This document shows positions 33,612 to 45,168 of a stretch of 64,000 nucleotides of DNA, one piece after another (the first letter of the stretch is position 1; each line of letters starts with the position of its first letter). The stretch lies in NCBI GenBank assembly GCA_020152595.1, contig JAIGNY010000566.1, positions 1,234,501-1,298,500 on the forward strand, given 5' to 3'. The position numbers were made by a program, and so were the translations under genes. Source of the DNA: Chiridota heheva (Eukaryota; Echinodermata; Holothuroidea; Apodida; Chiridotidae). The notes below the pieces were generated by a model. The model was not told the origin of the DNA. It ran no database searches and saw nothing but the letters and a program-made list of their open reading frames with translations.

Positions 33612-35330
33612 GTGAACGCCATTAATAAGATTGTCTGCGTTGAACGTTACAGTTCCGCAATTATGTTCACCAATATCATGGACACGGAGGACAGGTTCCC
33701 GATTGTCGGTGCCTTATGCATCCAAGATGTCCCGCGATGCATAGAATGTAAACGCTTCTTTAAATTACACTCCAGTGACATCCATCTCACGTGTTACGCG
33801 TGTAGATTATGCTGCGAGTCCAACCCTTTTACTCTATGCAGCGACTGGGATCAAGCGGCGTGGTCGGAGCACAGACTCCACCGCGACCGGCACTTTAAAA
33901 AAGCGGCTGAGAGAGTGGAAAAGCGACGATCGGATAAAGCGTCTTCGTCCCCCCCCCCCCTCGCCGCCACCGCCACCCAGGTTTAATTCGCAGCCCCCTT
34001 CCCAGGAGGCGGGGACCCCGCCCACTCTCAGCAAGGCACCCGACGACGGGCCCCCGCAGCTGAGTAGGCGTACGCTAACACGTACCCCAGTGATGCCAAA
34101 CGCTGTGGCGGAGCCTAACCCTCCCCCCAGTGTGGTCCCCTGAGCGAGGCAGACCCCGGAGGAGAGACAGGGAACGGGAGAGTGGATACAAGGGGGGACA
34201 GATTCGACGTCACCAGTCCCTTTCCTCTTTCTCATCCTCCTCTAAACCCATACGAAGGAAGCGACACAGGGGAAACCCCCTTGAGGATTCCACCTTCCAG
34301 GACACACTCAAGAAAACACTTGAGACTTTGGTGTTCCAGGCGCTGAAGCGGAGGCTACCACCTTCCAATATGGACCCTCCGGATACGCCCGCGGCACATG
34401 ACCACCCCCTCCCCCTCCAGAACTGGGATTCCTCCCGCCATCCCGGTTCAAGCCGTTCCCAGTGCAGACCGCACTACATAAAACCCCGTATCCTACCGGA
34501 TGAGGTTCACATCCCCCTTCTTCCCCCAGTGGACCCCTTTTACAAGGGAGCGGGTTGCTCAGCCTATTGACTTTCTAGAATGATAAATCATGCTCAGCTC
34601 AGCCCCGAGGGATACTAAGCCAACGGCTAGACAATTTCCCACTTACGCCTCCCTTGTGACCAGGGTTCGGCATTGGGCCAAGACCCCGGACAGGGACTTG
34701 ACAACCTACAACAAAGAAGTTGACAACTCGTGTCCATCCCCGAAAGGAGTGTGGCAACTCCTCCGTCAGCCGGCGAGCAGCACCGCAGCAGTGTCCAGCT
34801 CCATGGCCAGGCCTTAGAAATTTCTTAAACCTGCGGTCCAGCGGAGGGAAGATTCCCTAACAGCTGTTGACCGGGCCGTACGGCGGGGTTTTAAATACCA
34901 AGCCTTTGCCGTATGGGTGACAGAGGGCTTAGACTCGGTTTTGCGTAGGCATCTACCAGCCGGCGTCCTTACAAAGGCCGCACCTTTGTTAACTGGACTC
35001 TCGTATTTGCTCAACGCGACAGTCGACCAACTTGCCCGAGCCTCCGCAAAGGTAGTCCGGGAGAGGCGCGAGAATGTTCTCCCTCTCCTTGGACTCTCTG
35101 ACGCCACTCAGATTGACCTTCGGAACATACCGACAGAAGGCCCGGACCTATTTCCAGGTCACTTCCGAGATGTTCTGTCGCGCCAAGCTGGCCGCCAGGA
35201 CGATCTTCGAAAGACTCAGAAGCTGTTAGCGAAGACGAAGTCTTTTTCTTCTCTCCTCATACGTCGGCCCCCGTACGGGGCCGGGGTGCGTCTAGCCAGC
35301 GACGGGTCCATCGTTGCCGTAGCGCAGTAA
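33612..35330 (+). pseudogene. DIRS ORF1 (gag-like), frameshifted
   Basis: Putative nucleocapsid/capsid protein of the DIRS element. The first frame (33612-33986) has a cysteine cluster (CIQDVPRCIECKRF, LTCYACRLCC, NPFTLCSDWDQAAW) typical of DIRS ORF1 N-termini. The reading then shifts through a proline/serine/arginine-rich middle (33960-34570, other frames) to an alpha-helical C-terminal part (34917-35330; AAPLLTGLSYLLNATVDQLA). At least two frameshifts and stops break it. The C-run at 33949-33960 is one likely slippage site. Confidence 0.7.
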
Positions 35331-35699
35331 CGGGACCCTATACAGCTTCTTCCTCTTGCTAGGAGTCCACTTCATGGACCGGCAAAGTGAACGTGGCAGA
35401 GACCGGTAAACGCTCCTTCCCCTCTGCACGCGTAGCGGGTACCTCCTCCCGAGGGAGGGGGAAGGGCTAGGGACAGCATTTTTGACCAACGCCCTGGTTG
35501 ACGGGTGTTTCATTTGGGGCGTTTGGGGGAATTTTCAGAGGCATGGGAGAGAGTCACCATAGACAAATGGGTGATACGAACCATTCAGCAGGGTTACCGT
35601 TTAGAGTTCACGACTCCCCCGCCCCAAAGGGGGTCTTTCGCCCCATCCCCACGCTTCGTCTAAATGACCACGCAGAGTTGTTGAGGACAGAATCAGGAA

Positions 35700-36533
35700 G
35701 CTGCTGGCGAAGAACGCCATCACCCTCATTTCGAATCCTCCCAAAAACCTTGTAATGTCCACATTTTTCCTGGCCCCAAAGAAGGGGAACAAGTGGCGCC
35801 CAATAATTAATCTCAGACTACTCAACAGGTTCATTTGTCCATTGAAGTTCAAGATGGAGACTCTGCACTCCACCCTCCCTCAGTTGACAAGAGGCCTATG
35901 GGCCACCTCCGTCGACGTCGCGAACGCATAGCTCCATGTGCCGATGCTCGAGGAACACAGGCGTTTTCTGTCGTTCCAATTCGAGGGAGTTACGTACACG
36001 TTTAGGGCGTTACCCTTCGGGCTATCGACTGCCCCCAGGTTTTTACCCTGAAAACGAGAGTTCTAGCAGCCTTCCTTAAAAAGCAAGGCATCAAAATCTG
36101 TATGTACCTAGACGACTGGCTGATCTTCGCAGTAGACGCAGCTACCGTCGCGGAACACACGAACATAGTCATAAGAGTGGCACATGACTTAGGGTGGGTG
36201 ATCAACCTCACCAAGTCCAATCTAGTTCCTTCTCAGACTCCCACTTTTCTGGGAGCAGTCCTGGACTTAACTCAAGGTCTTATACGACCGACGGAGGAGC
36301 GGATCCTTGCCGTGAAGGCGGGAGCCAACGTCCTTCTCTCGCTACCGGCATCGCCGGCGAGAGCTAGGCTGGTATTCTTAGGATACCTAGCTAGCCTAGT
36401 AGATGTAGTCCCCATGTGCAGGTTTTACATGCGGGATCTACAATTTTATCTACTGGATCATTTCATACCATCCAGGAGAGACCTCAGTGTCCTCGTCCCC
36501 CGTACGCAGGCGGTGGTCCCCCACATTTGGTAA
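35700..36533 (+). pseudogene. DIRS reverse transcriptase domain, frameshifted
   Basis: RNA-dependent DNA polymerase. Visible motifs: FFLAPKKGNKWRPIINLRLL (fingers), TSVDVANA followed by TAG where tyrosine is expected (catalytic D present), FRALPFGLSTAPR, a frameshift near 36035, then YLDDWL at 36105-36122 (catalytic DD), GWVINLTKSNLVPSQ and TFLGAVLDL. Order and YLDD fit Ty3/DIRS-type RTs. The in-frame TAG (about 35929) and the shift make it inactive. Confidence 0.88.
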
Positions 36534-36540
36534 TGGTGTG

Positions 36541-37200
36541 TCCACTCTCACCTGTCACAGGGAGCGATTTTTCCACCCGGGCTCTTTTCATTTCCTACCA
36601 CGGGTACGGAACAGGACTGTTCTCATACGCACCGACAACACCACGGTAGTGGCATTTATCAACAGACAGGGGGCACGAGATCCAGGAGTCTTTGGATCCT
36701 AGCCAAGTCCCTTCTGTCTTGGTGCATGATGAACAAGTTCACACTCCAGGCGGTCCACCTGCCAGGCAAGGAGAACACATCGCGGATCTGTTATCCCGCC
36801 TCCAAGGAGCCCCCACAGAATGGGCCCTCCTCCCGCGGGTGGCCGAGGTGATCTGGGTTACCTTAGATCTTCCGAACGTAGATCTGTTAGCGTCCGTGGA
36901 CAACCACAAGCTACCAACTTTTTGCGCTCTGACACCCGACCCGAGGGTCTGGAAAGTCGACGCGTTCACGATTAGGTGGACCCACTTCGTGGGCTACGCC
37001 TTCCCACCGTTCGCTCTGGTACCGAGAGTACTGGGCAAGGTGATGAACGATCAGTGTCCCATGTTTCTTCTGGTAGCTCCTAACTGGCCCGGCCAACTGT
37101 GGTTCTCTCAGTTGCTAAATCTTGTTGCAGGTTTCCCGTACGAGCTTCCGGTCACGGACGAGTTAGTCGAGTCAATCCCGGGCTCCGGAAAACTGCACCA
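36541..37200 (+). pseudogene. DIRS RNase H and downstream domain, frameshifted
   Basis: RNase H would remove the RNA strand after cDNA synthesis. RTDNTTVVAFINRQG (about 36628-36672) holds the D-N-T catalytic block; FTLQAVHLPGKEN follows in another frame, then VDLLASVDNHKLPTFCAL and YAFPPFALVPRVLGKV, the conserved tail after RNase H in DIRS pol. At least two shifts. No DAM-type methyltransferase was recognised. Confidence 0.8.
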
Positions 37201-37289
37201 CAATCTAAGAGCACTCCATTTGACTGTGTGGCATCTGTCCGCGAATCCCTTGTGTAGCAGGGTCTTTCGGAGGCAGCTGCCCAAATGGC

Positions 37290-38236
37290 AGCCCGAAGCC
37301 GAAGGTCTTCCACTTTGGGGATGTATGCTTCCAGACTCGGAATGTTCCGAGACTGGTGCCAGGATAGATTGGTTTTCCGCATACGGCGCCTTTTGGTGAC
37401 GTAGCGGATTTTTTGTTGGTCCAGTTTAACCTGAATAAATCCATCAATACAGTCAGGGGTTCAGGACAGCCATAGCAACTATTCACCGGGGCTTTCTAGA
37501 TGGTTCGACCATCACCGACGCACAGCCTCTGGAAATATTGATTAAATGAATGTTTTTACAAAGACCTTTAGTTTGGAATCTCGCTTGGGATATGCAGGTG
37601 GTTCTTGAGACATTAGCACGGGCTCCGTTTGAGCCTTTGCCAGAATGTCCACTTAAGGAACTGACTATCAAAACAGTATTTTTACTCTCCGCGGCCTCAG
37701 CTCTGCTAGACGCAGAGGCGCCATTCACGCGCTTTTGCTCAAAGAGGGCCATATTCGCTTTGAATCGGGGGGCGTTCGACTCGTGCCCGACCCAGCATTC
37801 TTAGCCAAAAATCAGACAGAGTTTTTACCGGAACCTATTTTCCTTCCGTCGCTCGCTACGTTTTCTGACACGGCAGAGGACAAGGCCTGGTGCCCCGTTC
37901 GATGCCATCCTTTCTGAAGGACGTCACCGCCTTATTCGTGTCCTTACAAATCCACATCGCGCCGTCTCGCGTGATACGATTTTACGTTGGATTTTTCAGG
38001 CAATCACGTACAATAAATCCGCGTTATTCACGGAACGTTCGGTTAAGGCACATCAGGTACGAGGCATAGCTACATCAATTGCGCTTTTTGGTGGGGTTCC
38101 CCTCAACGAGATTCTTCGTGCCGCGGTATGGAAAACACCAGCCACGTTCGTCTCCGCATATCTAAAAGATATACCAGACTATCAAGACGGAGTTGCAAGG
38201 GTCGTTCTTTTAAGAGGAGGACCACCCCTTTCTTGA
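37290..38236 (+). pseudogene. DIRS tyrosine recombinase, frameshifted
   Basis: Site-specific recombinase expected to integrate the circular cDNA. N-terminal fragments (FNLNKSINTVRG, 37420s) precede TIKTVFLLSA. The catalytic core shows box I SARRRGAIHALLL (first R, frame shifted at about 37700), then after another shift HRLIRVLTNPHRAVSRDT, KAHQVRGIATSIA with H-x-x-R at 38051-38062, AAVWKTPATF with W in the second-histidine position, and the nucleophile Y in SAYLKD at 38159-38161. All catalytic residues are visible but spread over two frames. Confidence 0.85.
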
Positions 38237-38940
38237 GGTGAATATTCTTGTTTTCAATTATTCACGTTCTCTCGTTCTATTGGAGCTATTACGTTAAGTT
38301 TCTTAACGTCTTAATCGCTCACTAACCAATTTCGGGTGCTGTTCTGGCACGTTGAATTCGTTTCTTTTTACTAACGAAATTTTTTGGCCATTGAGGCTCT
38401 TTTTATTTCGTTTTTTCCTACTAACAAAACTTTGCCGTTGTTTTGGCGATTGTTCTTTCGTTATTTTACTAACGGAATTTTGCCGATCTTCCGCACCTCT
38501 TATTTCGTTTATATTGTATTAACACGGTTCTGGCAACTTCTGCTTAGTTTAACTTTACAGACGGTTTGATGTATAAACCGCTCTGGTCCTCCAACGAACC
38601 TGGTGAGTTTTCGTCATGGCGTATTGAGCGTTGTTTACAGTTTGATTCTGTTCACTAACGGATTATGTTCGTATGTTTTCGCGGATGTTTAACCTTTGTT
38701 CTGTAGACTGGTAGACGTTTTACCTCGGTTATTCTCAACAGAGTGCTCTTTGTTCTCTTGTCATAACTAGCAGTGGGTTACTATTTTTGATAGTTCCTAT
38801 TTGGAGGTCTTTCGTCCTTAAGAGGAGAAGGAATTTCGTCCTTTAAGCAGGATAAGACTAGTGCGAGTTTTAGTACCAGCCTTTAAAAAATTGTGCTGCG
38901 ACCTGAACTCCCTTCCTTCCTATCCTTGGTTGCAATCTGA

Positions 38941-39002
38941 TTGCATAATTATAGCATGGAAGGTAAGTTAAAACTAAAAGTAAATTTGCCCCGCTAAGCG
39001 TA
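38941..39002. repeat. DIRS internal complementary region
   Basis: GCATGGAAGGTAAG (about 38953) is complementary to the element's left outer end, and CCCCGCTAAGCGTA (about 38989-39002) is complementary to the right outer end (TACGCTTAGCGGGG, 39190-39203). This pairs both termini next to each other. Confidence 0.75.
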
Positions 39003-39084
39003 GCGGGGATATTTACGAGAGTTATCCTTACCTTCCATGCATCCCGGCCCGCCTCCCCTCTCGTTCAGGCCTAGGTGGAATGTT

Positions 39085-39190
39085 AAGTGAGGCTTAGTAG
39101 AGGTAATATGGAGGTCAGGACTGGGCTGGTAGCTACGTTTTTAAGGTCGTTTAGAAGCGCGTTAGAATCAGGTTATGTGACCAGATTGCA
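39085..39190 (-). repeat. DIRS right inverted terminal repeat
   Basis: Reverse complement of 31629-31731 with about ten substitutions. TACGCTTAGCGGGG beyond it marks the outer right end. Confidence 0.9.
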
Positions 39191-39204
39191 TACGCTTAGC
39201 GGGG

Positions 39205-40831
39205 TAGATATACAAAGAATTTGATAAATCTGGGGCTATGACATCACAACAATCTCATTTCAGTCGTTTCTACACAAATGACACCAAAATTTAAACTTAG
39301 CTATCTCCGTAACGAAATTTACTTGCTTGACCCTAAAATTATCCTTTGAAATCTTTTTAGTTATATTTTGTTATAATGATTGCCACTGGAAGTGTATTTG
39401 TGGGATGCTATTATTGATTAATTGTGCTTCATTAATTGTGCTTCATTAATTGTGCTTCATTATTTGTGCTTCATTAATTGCGGAAATTAATTATTTGCTC
39501 AAAATGGCTAATATATTAGCCAGTTAGCAGTATAAGTAAAATATATCATAGTTAAAATCATGTCTTGTTGCAAGGATGCAAAATCTATCCTGATTTTTTA
39601 CAGCAAACTATCTGTATATTGCTGTTAGTTTGTCTGTTTATGATTTCAATTTCACTCAAAAGCAAACATTGGTAATAAAATTTCCTTCATATTGCAGTTG
39701 AGGCTTAAGTTTTTTAGGCTTACTTGAAAAACAAATTTCACATTTTCAAACGATATTTAAGCCCCAATACGCAGTGGGGCAACTTGAGTCCTGGCATGCC
39801 TGGAGGTCCGTGGCGAATTTGACCTCTGCAGCAATGTCGGAACCAGTCTTATACCCACCCCCAAAATATATATTGAGCTACAACCACACCATTGATGTTA
39901 TAGTATCACAATCAATGGCACCCTAGGGGTTTGATATAGGGGCACAAACCTTTTCGGCATGAGGTCAATGGGCCCGACTTAGGGCTCTTTGTGGGGTCCA
40001 GGGGCAAAGCCCATGTGGGGTCCTCACCCCCGTTTTAGATGCCCCCAAGAAGACTGAATGTGTGCAGTACACGGATGTTTTAACTAAATTAGGATGATTA
40101 CAAACGATCTAATATACCAGCTTATATTTTTTACAATGATACAGATTACCCACCGCCCCCTCTTCCGCCCCCTTTCATTAGAAATGGGGGTTAGATATTA
40201 GGGCACAAACATTTTCGGCATGGGATCAAGGGCCCTTCTTAGGGCCCATTGTGGAGTCCAGGGGCAATACTCATAATATCATTCATGAATGAACTTTATG
40301 CCCCTTAGCACCAGGTTCTTAATACATGCATGTTCTCTATAACGCCTGTTATTCGACGCCCTCACTTTTGCTTTTACCTCCCAACAGAGATAAATTTCCT
40401 TTCCACCGATTAATCTTAACTGTCCTACTTTTTTAGGCTCCTGACAATGAATGGTTTTACTTTGTTTCTTACTATTTGTTAAGGTTTAGTCAATCACATT
40501 CTTCGGTTGGTGGTATTTGCGGCAGCCCTCTACTAGAACTAGGTTAGATAAGCTTGATTCCTTTAAACAATGACCTCCTCTTACCTCTGGTTATCTCGCC
40601 CTTAACATTCACTTAATCTGGAGCAGTGATCCAAGGCGTTAACACGTAATTTTGTATTCGACGGATTGTGAAAGTTGTATCTACAGATATATCGATTTTA
40701 GTGTTTAACCAGGTTTAATCGGACTTACTTTATCTGTAATTTGCTGTTAACGACAGAGAAACTAGTAAGTATTCACTTATTACCTATTAAAGAAATCCGC
40801 CAGTTTAAGGAAATTAACCCGTCTTTAGGAC
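39205..40831. other. Non-coding with small repeats
   Basis: Includes four units of ATTGTGCTTCATTA (39421-39478). A direct duplication of about 90 bp carries GGCACAAAC.TTTTCGGCAT and GGGTCCAGGGGCAA-like blocks (39927-40020 and 40188-40275). The segment 40083-40160 (AACTAAATTAGGATGATTAC..ACGATCTA) recurs in inverted orientation at about 47930-48005. No gene recognised. Confidence 0.6.
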
Positions 40832-41420
40832 ACCCAGAAATCATGATTAGCACCCAGAAATCATGATTAGCACCCAGAAATCATGATTAGCACCCAGAAA
40901 TCATGATTAGTACCCAGAAATCATGATTAGCACCCAGAAATCATGATTAGCACCCAGAAATCATGATTAGCACCCAGAAATCATGATTAGCACCCAGAAA
41001 TCATGATTAGCACCCAGAAATCATGATTAGCACCAGAAATCATGATTAGCACCCAGAAATCATGATTAGCACCCAGAAATCATGATTAGCACCCAGAAAT
41101 CATGATTAGCACCAGAAATCATGATTAGCACCCAGAAATCATGATTAGCACCCAGAAATCATGATTAGCACCCAGAAATCATGATTAGCACCCAGAAATC
41201 ATGATTAGCACCCAGAAATCATGATTAGCACCCAGAAATCATGATTAGCACCCAGAAATCATGATTAGCACCAGAAATCATGATTAGCACCCAGAAATCA
41301 TGATTAGCACCCAGAAATCATGATTAGCACCCAGAAATCATGATTAGCACCCAGAAATCATGATTAGCACCCAGAAATCATGATTAGCACCCAGAAATCA
41401 TGATTAGCACCCAGAAATTG
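40832..41420. repeat. Highly homogeneous 20-bp satellite, about 29 units
   Basis: Unit CACCCAGAAATCATGATTAG repeats almost without change; a few units lose one C (19 bp) and one begins TACCC. Each unit holds the palindrome AATCATGATT. Low divergence implies recent expansion or active homogenisation. Confidence 0.97.
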
Positions 41421-41496
41421 GACTAAACGTCCTGAAGTGCATTGTACCGTATAAAGAGAAGACCAGACAAATTATCCAGTCTTGCAATTAATTAAC

Positions 41497-42140
41497 CAGG
41501 GACGGATTTCGACATGTAGAGGCCCATGGGCAATTTCAGGAGTGGAGGCCCACATTACTTTAATGGCCGCCGTTCTGGGGAAGGGGTCTAGGGGGAGGGT
41601 GTACCCCCTTTGGAATAATTAAGGGTACTTAGATGCAAAATGGTGCAGTGTTTTGTGATTTTTAAAGTAAATTTATGTTCAAGAATTTTCATTTTGTAAA
41701 GCCTGTTTACCTGCCCAATATTCAGTACAAATAAACAGGTTGCTCACCACTCCCACCAATGCAAATTAACAGATTGCTACCACATTTTTCACCTACCTTT
41801 TTTTTCTTTCTTCATGGAATATGTGGAGCCCCTGGTTGTGGAGCCCCTGGTTGTGAAGCCCCTGGTTGTGGAGCCCCTGGTTGTGGGGCCCCTGGTTGTG
41901 GAGCCCCTGGTTGTGGAGGCCTCTGGTTGTGAAGGCCCCTGGTTGTGGAGGCCCCTGGTTGTGGAGGCCCCTGGTTGTGGAGGCCTCTGGTTGTGGAGGC
42001 CTCTGGTTGTGGAGGCCTCTGGTTGTGGAGGCCTCTGGTTGTGGAGGCCTCTGGTTGTGGAGGCCTCTGGTTGTGGAGGCCTTCGGTTGTGGAGGCCCAT
42101 GGGCAACTGCCCACGTTGCCCATTGCTAAATCCGGCCCTG
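41497..42140. mobile_element. hAT-like non-autonomous element with perfect 8-bp duplication
   Basis: TAATTAAC flanks it exactly (41489-41496 and 42141-42148). The ends are inverted: CAGGGACGGATTT on the left and AAATCCGGCCCTG on the right, followed inward by GGCCCATGGGCAA in both. The interior holds a 15-bp minisatellite. No transposase. Confidence 0.88.
41823..42095. repeat. 15-bp minisatellite inside the hAT-like element
   Basis: About 18 units of CCCCTGGTTGTGGAG/GCCTCTGGTTGTGGAG. It generates stop-free frames on both strands (QPEASTTRGLHN, VVEASGCGGLWL), which are not genes. Confidence 0.95.
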
Positions 42141-42148
42141 TAATTAAC

Positions 42149-43919
42149 CCAGGCGTCCGTTGTATCTCCTCACCAAAATTAATACCTGTTGATATGTCTG
42201 TATGTGCCGTATTTAAGAATCGTATACCTGCGTGCATGTGGGTGTGTGCGTTGGTAGTTGTAATTTGGAGTACATCAGAGTTATACACGGCGTAAGGGAT
42301 TGTGCAGGGCAGATGTGCTGTACAGGTAGAGACGCAATGCGTCAGTAGTTGAGTTAACGATATATTCTTCTAGTGCGTATCAACTTGTGAACTGCGCTGG
42401 TGCAGGAGAAGCGTTATTGTAAATAGAAGTAGTGTGTTCAAGTAGAAATAAGATAAAAGGTTACCGATAGTGCGATACTTATACACCGCTGTGTATGTTA
42501 TTTCTTCTTGTGTCTGTGCATAAATCGTAAGTGCGTATCTGGCTTCGCAGTAATCGGCCGGCGCTACAATTTCATCTCCTAATCCGAAATATCATTCCTC
42601 CGTACATATAGCATAACGGTGGGGTCCTTGCATTTTTTAATTTTTAGATATTTTTACATTTTGGACATAATGGGCGTGCCCCATTATGATGGCGCCACCA
42701 ATCACAACGATATTAAAGCTCCTGTTTGCATTTTCAAAAAGAAATAAACATTAAGCATGTATTACTTTCCCACTCGAATTAACTACCCACCAATAAAAAC
42801 AGGCTTGTAACCACCCCAAAATATATGTTGAGCTACTGCATCATTGATTGTTTAGTTGGACGTTAAAATGTTAAGAAAACTTCTTCAGACAAAATCCCCA
42901 TATAAGTTTATGATTGATGAAGCAGTTCAAATTAAGTTTAATACGTTATGTTATGTCTTTCGATTTGCAATTTAAGTCCTCAACATTTAAATTCTGATTT
43001 TTTTTTTTTTTTTTCAATTCTTTAACACTTGAACATTGGCATGATTATTAGCTGAATGTCAAAATTTGTGAATTCACTGCACGCTCTCAGTGCTGATTAG
43101 ACTTCAGTCATTATCTGGAGGTTTTTATTTTATTGTTAAAGTACTACTGACATAAAAATATTAAATAATGTTGCCACATTTTTGTACATTTTCAACAAAC
43201 AATGGATCTGAAAAACAAAAGTTTACAGGTGCACTTGCAAAAAAAAAATATATATTGTGATTTTTTTTTTTTTTATGTGTGTGTGACCTTGTGTTTTCAT
43301 TACAATTTAAACAGCAAAAAACATTTTTAATTTATAATTTTTAACTTTATTCAACTTAAAGGTTGAATGGGTCATTCCAAATAAAAATTTGGGGTGAACA
43401 GTGCAGACCCCTTGAATTTTGACGAAGTCATTAACTGTTTGCAGTTTATGAACAAAGCAGAAATACATTTGTTTATCATGTATAAAGGAAATACTAGGTG
43501 ACACCTTTTACAGTGGTTTAACAGTTTGTTAAAATGTTAAGAATGGAAAAGAACCACAATTTATATTGTTAGGGTATTGCAACTTTTGAAAATTTTGAGT
43601 AGAGGGGACATGCTTGAGTGGGGTTTCAGAAGCATAATAGAAAATATTCATTACACCAACTATTTTGTAAAGCTTCACAAAGAGATAGTGAAGGAGAATG
43701 ATATTATTGGAAATTTGAAAAGAGCGAGGCTATTCTAATCGGATGCGGGTCTGAAACTTCAAGAGCAAGTTAAGAAATTATTAGCGTGCATGGATACGGT
43801 ACGTCACTTCACCTCACTATGCACGTATATCAGTATATACACACTGTAATCTTACCTGAATCAGAATCTGAATAGGTTAAGGTTATATGGAAACTTAGTA
43901 CACATGTATAGCGCACATT
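42149..43919. other. Non-coding, AT-rich
   Basis: T-runs at about 42998-43012 and 43260-43275. Frames are all short, and no exon, RNA gene or element end was recognised. Confidence 0.5.
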
Positions 43920-43930
43920 ACTGTATGAAT

Positions 43931-44131
43931 CGCCAGTGCACCACAACTGGTTATCAAAGGCCGTGGACATTGACTTGGTTGTCGATGTTATGTCTGCATG
44001 TCCGGACGTCGTACCTGTGTTCTCGTCCAGGTCGTATTAAGCGTTTCGTGATAGCATTTGTACTATCATAACCGAATACGCAGGCGACGACCCCGTCATT
44101 GTAATTGTGTGTTCACTCGTCGTCGTCGTCG
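43931..44131 (+). mobile_element. tRNA-derived SINE, 5'-truncated, CGT tail
   Basis: Begins CGCCAGTGCACCACAACTGG and runs through the shared body to a (CGT)n end. A perfect 11-bp duplication ACTGTATGAAT flanks it (43920-43930 and 44132-44142). It starts at the same internal base as the copy at 62782. Confidence 0.88.
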
Positions 44132-44203
44132 ACTGTATGAATATTCAATGGCGCTTTACAAACTTACAGCTTAAGTCGGCGTAAGAAAAGTGTATGAAGT
44201 TTA

Positions 44204-44345
44204 GTAACAGAGTAAGTTAAGCTTTGAAACAGTTTCGACGTCACTTGGTGCAATGCCTGGCGGTAAAGCATTCCAAATTTTTAGTGTTTGGGGAAAGAAT
44301 TAAGTATTTTCATTTGATCTTTTAGCATAGGGAACGTGGAAATTC
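44204..44345 (-). pseudogene. LINE ORF2 C-terminal fragment
   Basis: The minus strand reads FFPQTLKIWNALPPGIAPSD followed by VETVSKLNLLCY and a stop; a TKLHTLFLRR block continues in a shifted frame. 'FFP.T..IWNALPP' is the closing motif of Jockey/CR1-type LINE reverse-transcriptase ORFs. Very short remnant. Confidence 0.55.
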
Positions 44346-44410
44346 AGATCAGGCTTCTTGTTTTTAGCAGGGGCCAATCTAATTTATGAAGCTTGTTACT
44401 TACACTAGAT

Positions 44411-45168
44411 TTATAAGTGTAGTCTGTCATACTGCCATACATAACCTGGTTGCTCAACCTGCCAAATTCGCCGTGCGTAGGTAGGCCTGAGAACCAAATT
44501 GCAGATCGTCTTTATTTTAGCAGATTCGTCTTTATTTATTCTATTTTATAATAAATAAATCAAAACCTTCATCACTTTGTTCTCTTTTTTAAGGGGCGTG
44601 TCTAATTTTTCATTTTTGAGGAGGCCTAAGTCCTCCACCCAAAAAAAAAAAAAAAAACCTGCGGCCGGTTTCAGATTAGGGAGGACTATGGGACCCTGGA
44701 AAAGGTTTCTGTTTTCCGGTTGCATGCATACTTTATTTTGTTGACAAAGTTCGAAATTATTAACATAAAATTGAAGGACAATGCGTACAAATGTTGGACA
44801 ATTTGTTCGATTTTGGAAACAATTCCTGAAAATTTATCGAAATCGACAGTGCTTTCCTGAAAGTAAAGAATTTTTCTGGAAAGTGAAAAATTGTTCTGGA
44901 AATTGTAGAAAATTTTTCGGAAATTGATATTTTTACGAAACTGAATGAAATTTTCTAAAATTGAAAAAGATTTCCTTAAAATTTATGAATTCTTTTTAAG
45001 TTATAAGTGTAGTCTGTCATACTGCCATACATAACCGGGCTGCTCAACCTGCCAAATTTCGCCGTGCGTAGGTAGGCCTGAGAACCAAGTTGCAGATCGT
45101 CTTTATTTCAGCAGATTCGTCATTATTTATTCTTTTATATAATAAACAAATTAAAACCTTCATCACTG
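44411..45168. repeat. Direct duplication of about 160 bp with spacer
   Basis: The segments 44411-44570 and 45003-45168 are about 95% identical (GTAGTCTGTCATACTGCCAT, CGTGCGTAGGTAGGCCTGAG, AAACCTTCATCACT). They are separated by about 430 bp that includes a 19-base A-run and a degenerate GAAATTTT block (44745-44995). They could be terminal repeats of an inserted unit; no coding content. Confidence 0.8.

Larger units (their letters stand above)
31608..39204 (+). mobile_element. DIRS1-like retrotransposon, nearly full length, inactive
   Basis: About 7.6 kb with inverted terminal repeats (31629-31731 against 39085-39190), a cysteine-rich gag-like ORF, RT with YLDD, RNase H, and a tyrosine recombinase in place of an integrase. 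An internal complementary region near 38941-39002 matches both outer ends: GGAAGGTAAG complements the left terminus, and CCCCGCTAAGCGTA complements the right terminus. This arrangement is specific to DIRS elements, whose cDNA is thought to circularise on that region and integrate by recombinase without target duplication. All three ORFs carry frameshifts or stops. GC content is clearly higher than that of its neighbours, consistent with a relatively young insertion. Confidence 0.92.

Noticed and set aside
40832..41420. CRISPR-like array
   Set aside because: Units are contiguous 20-mers with no spacers, in an animal-type genome.
41789..42295. Overlapping ORFs on both strands (QPEASTTRGLHN, VVEASGCGG)
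   Set aside because: Translations of the 15-bp minisatellite inside a hAT-like element.
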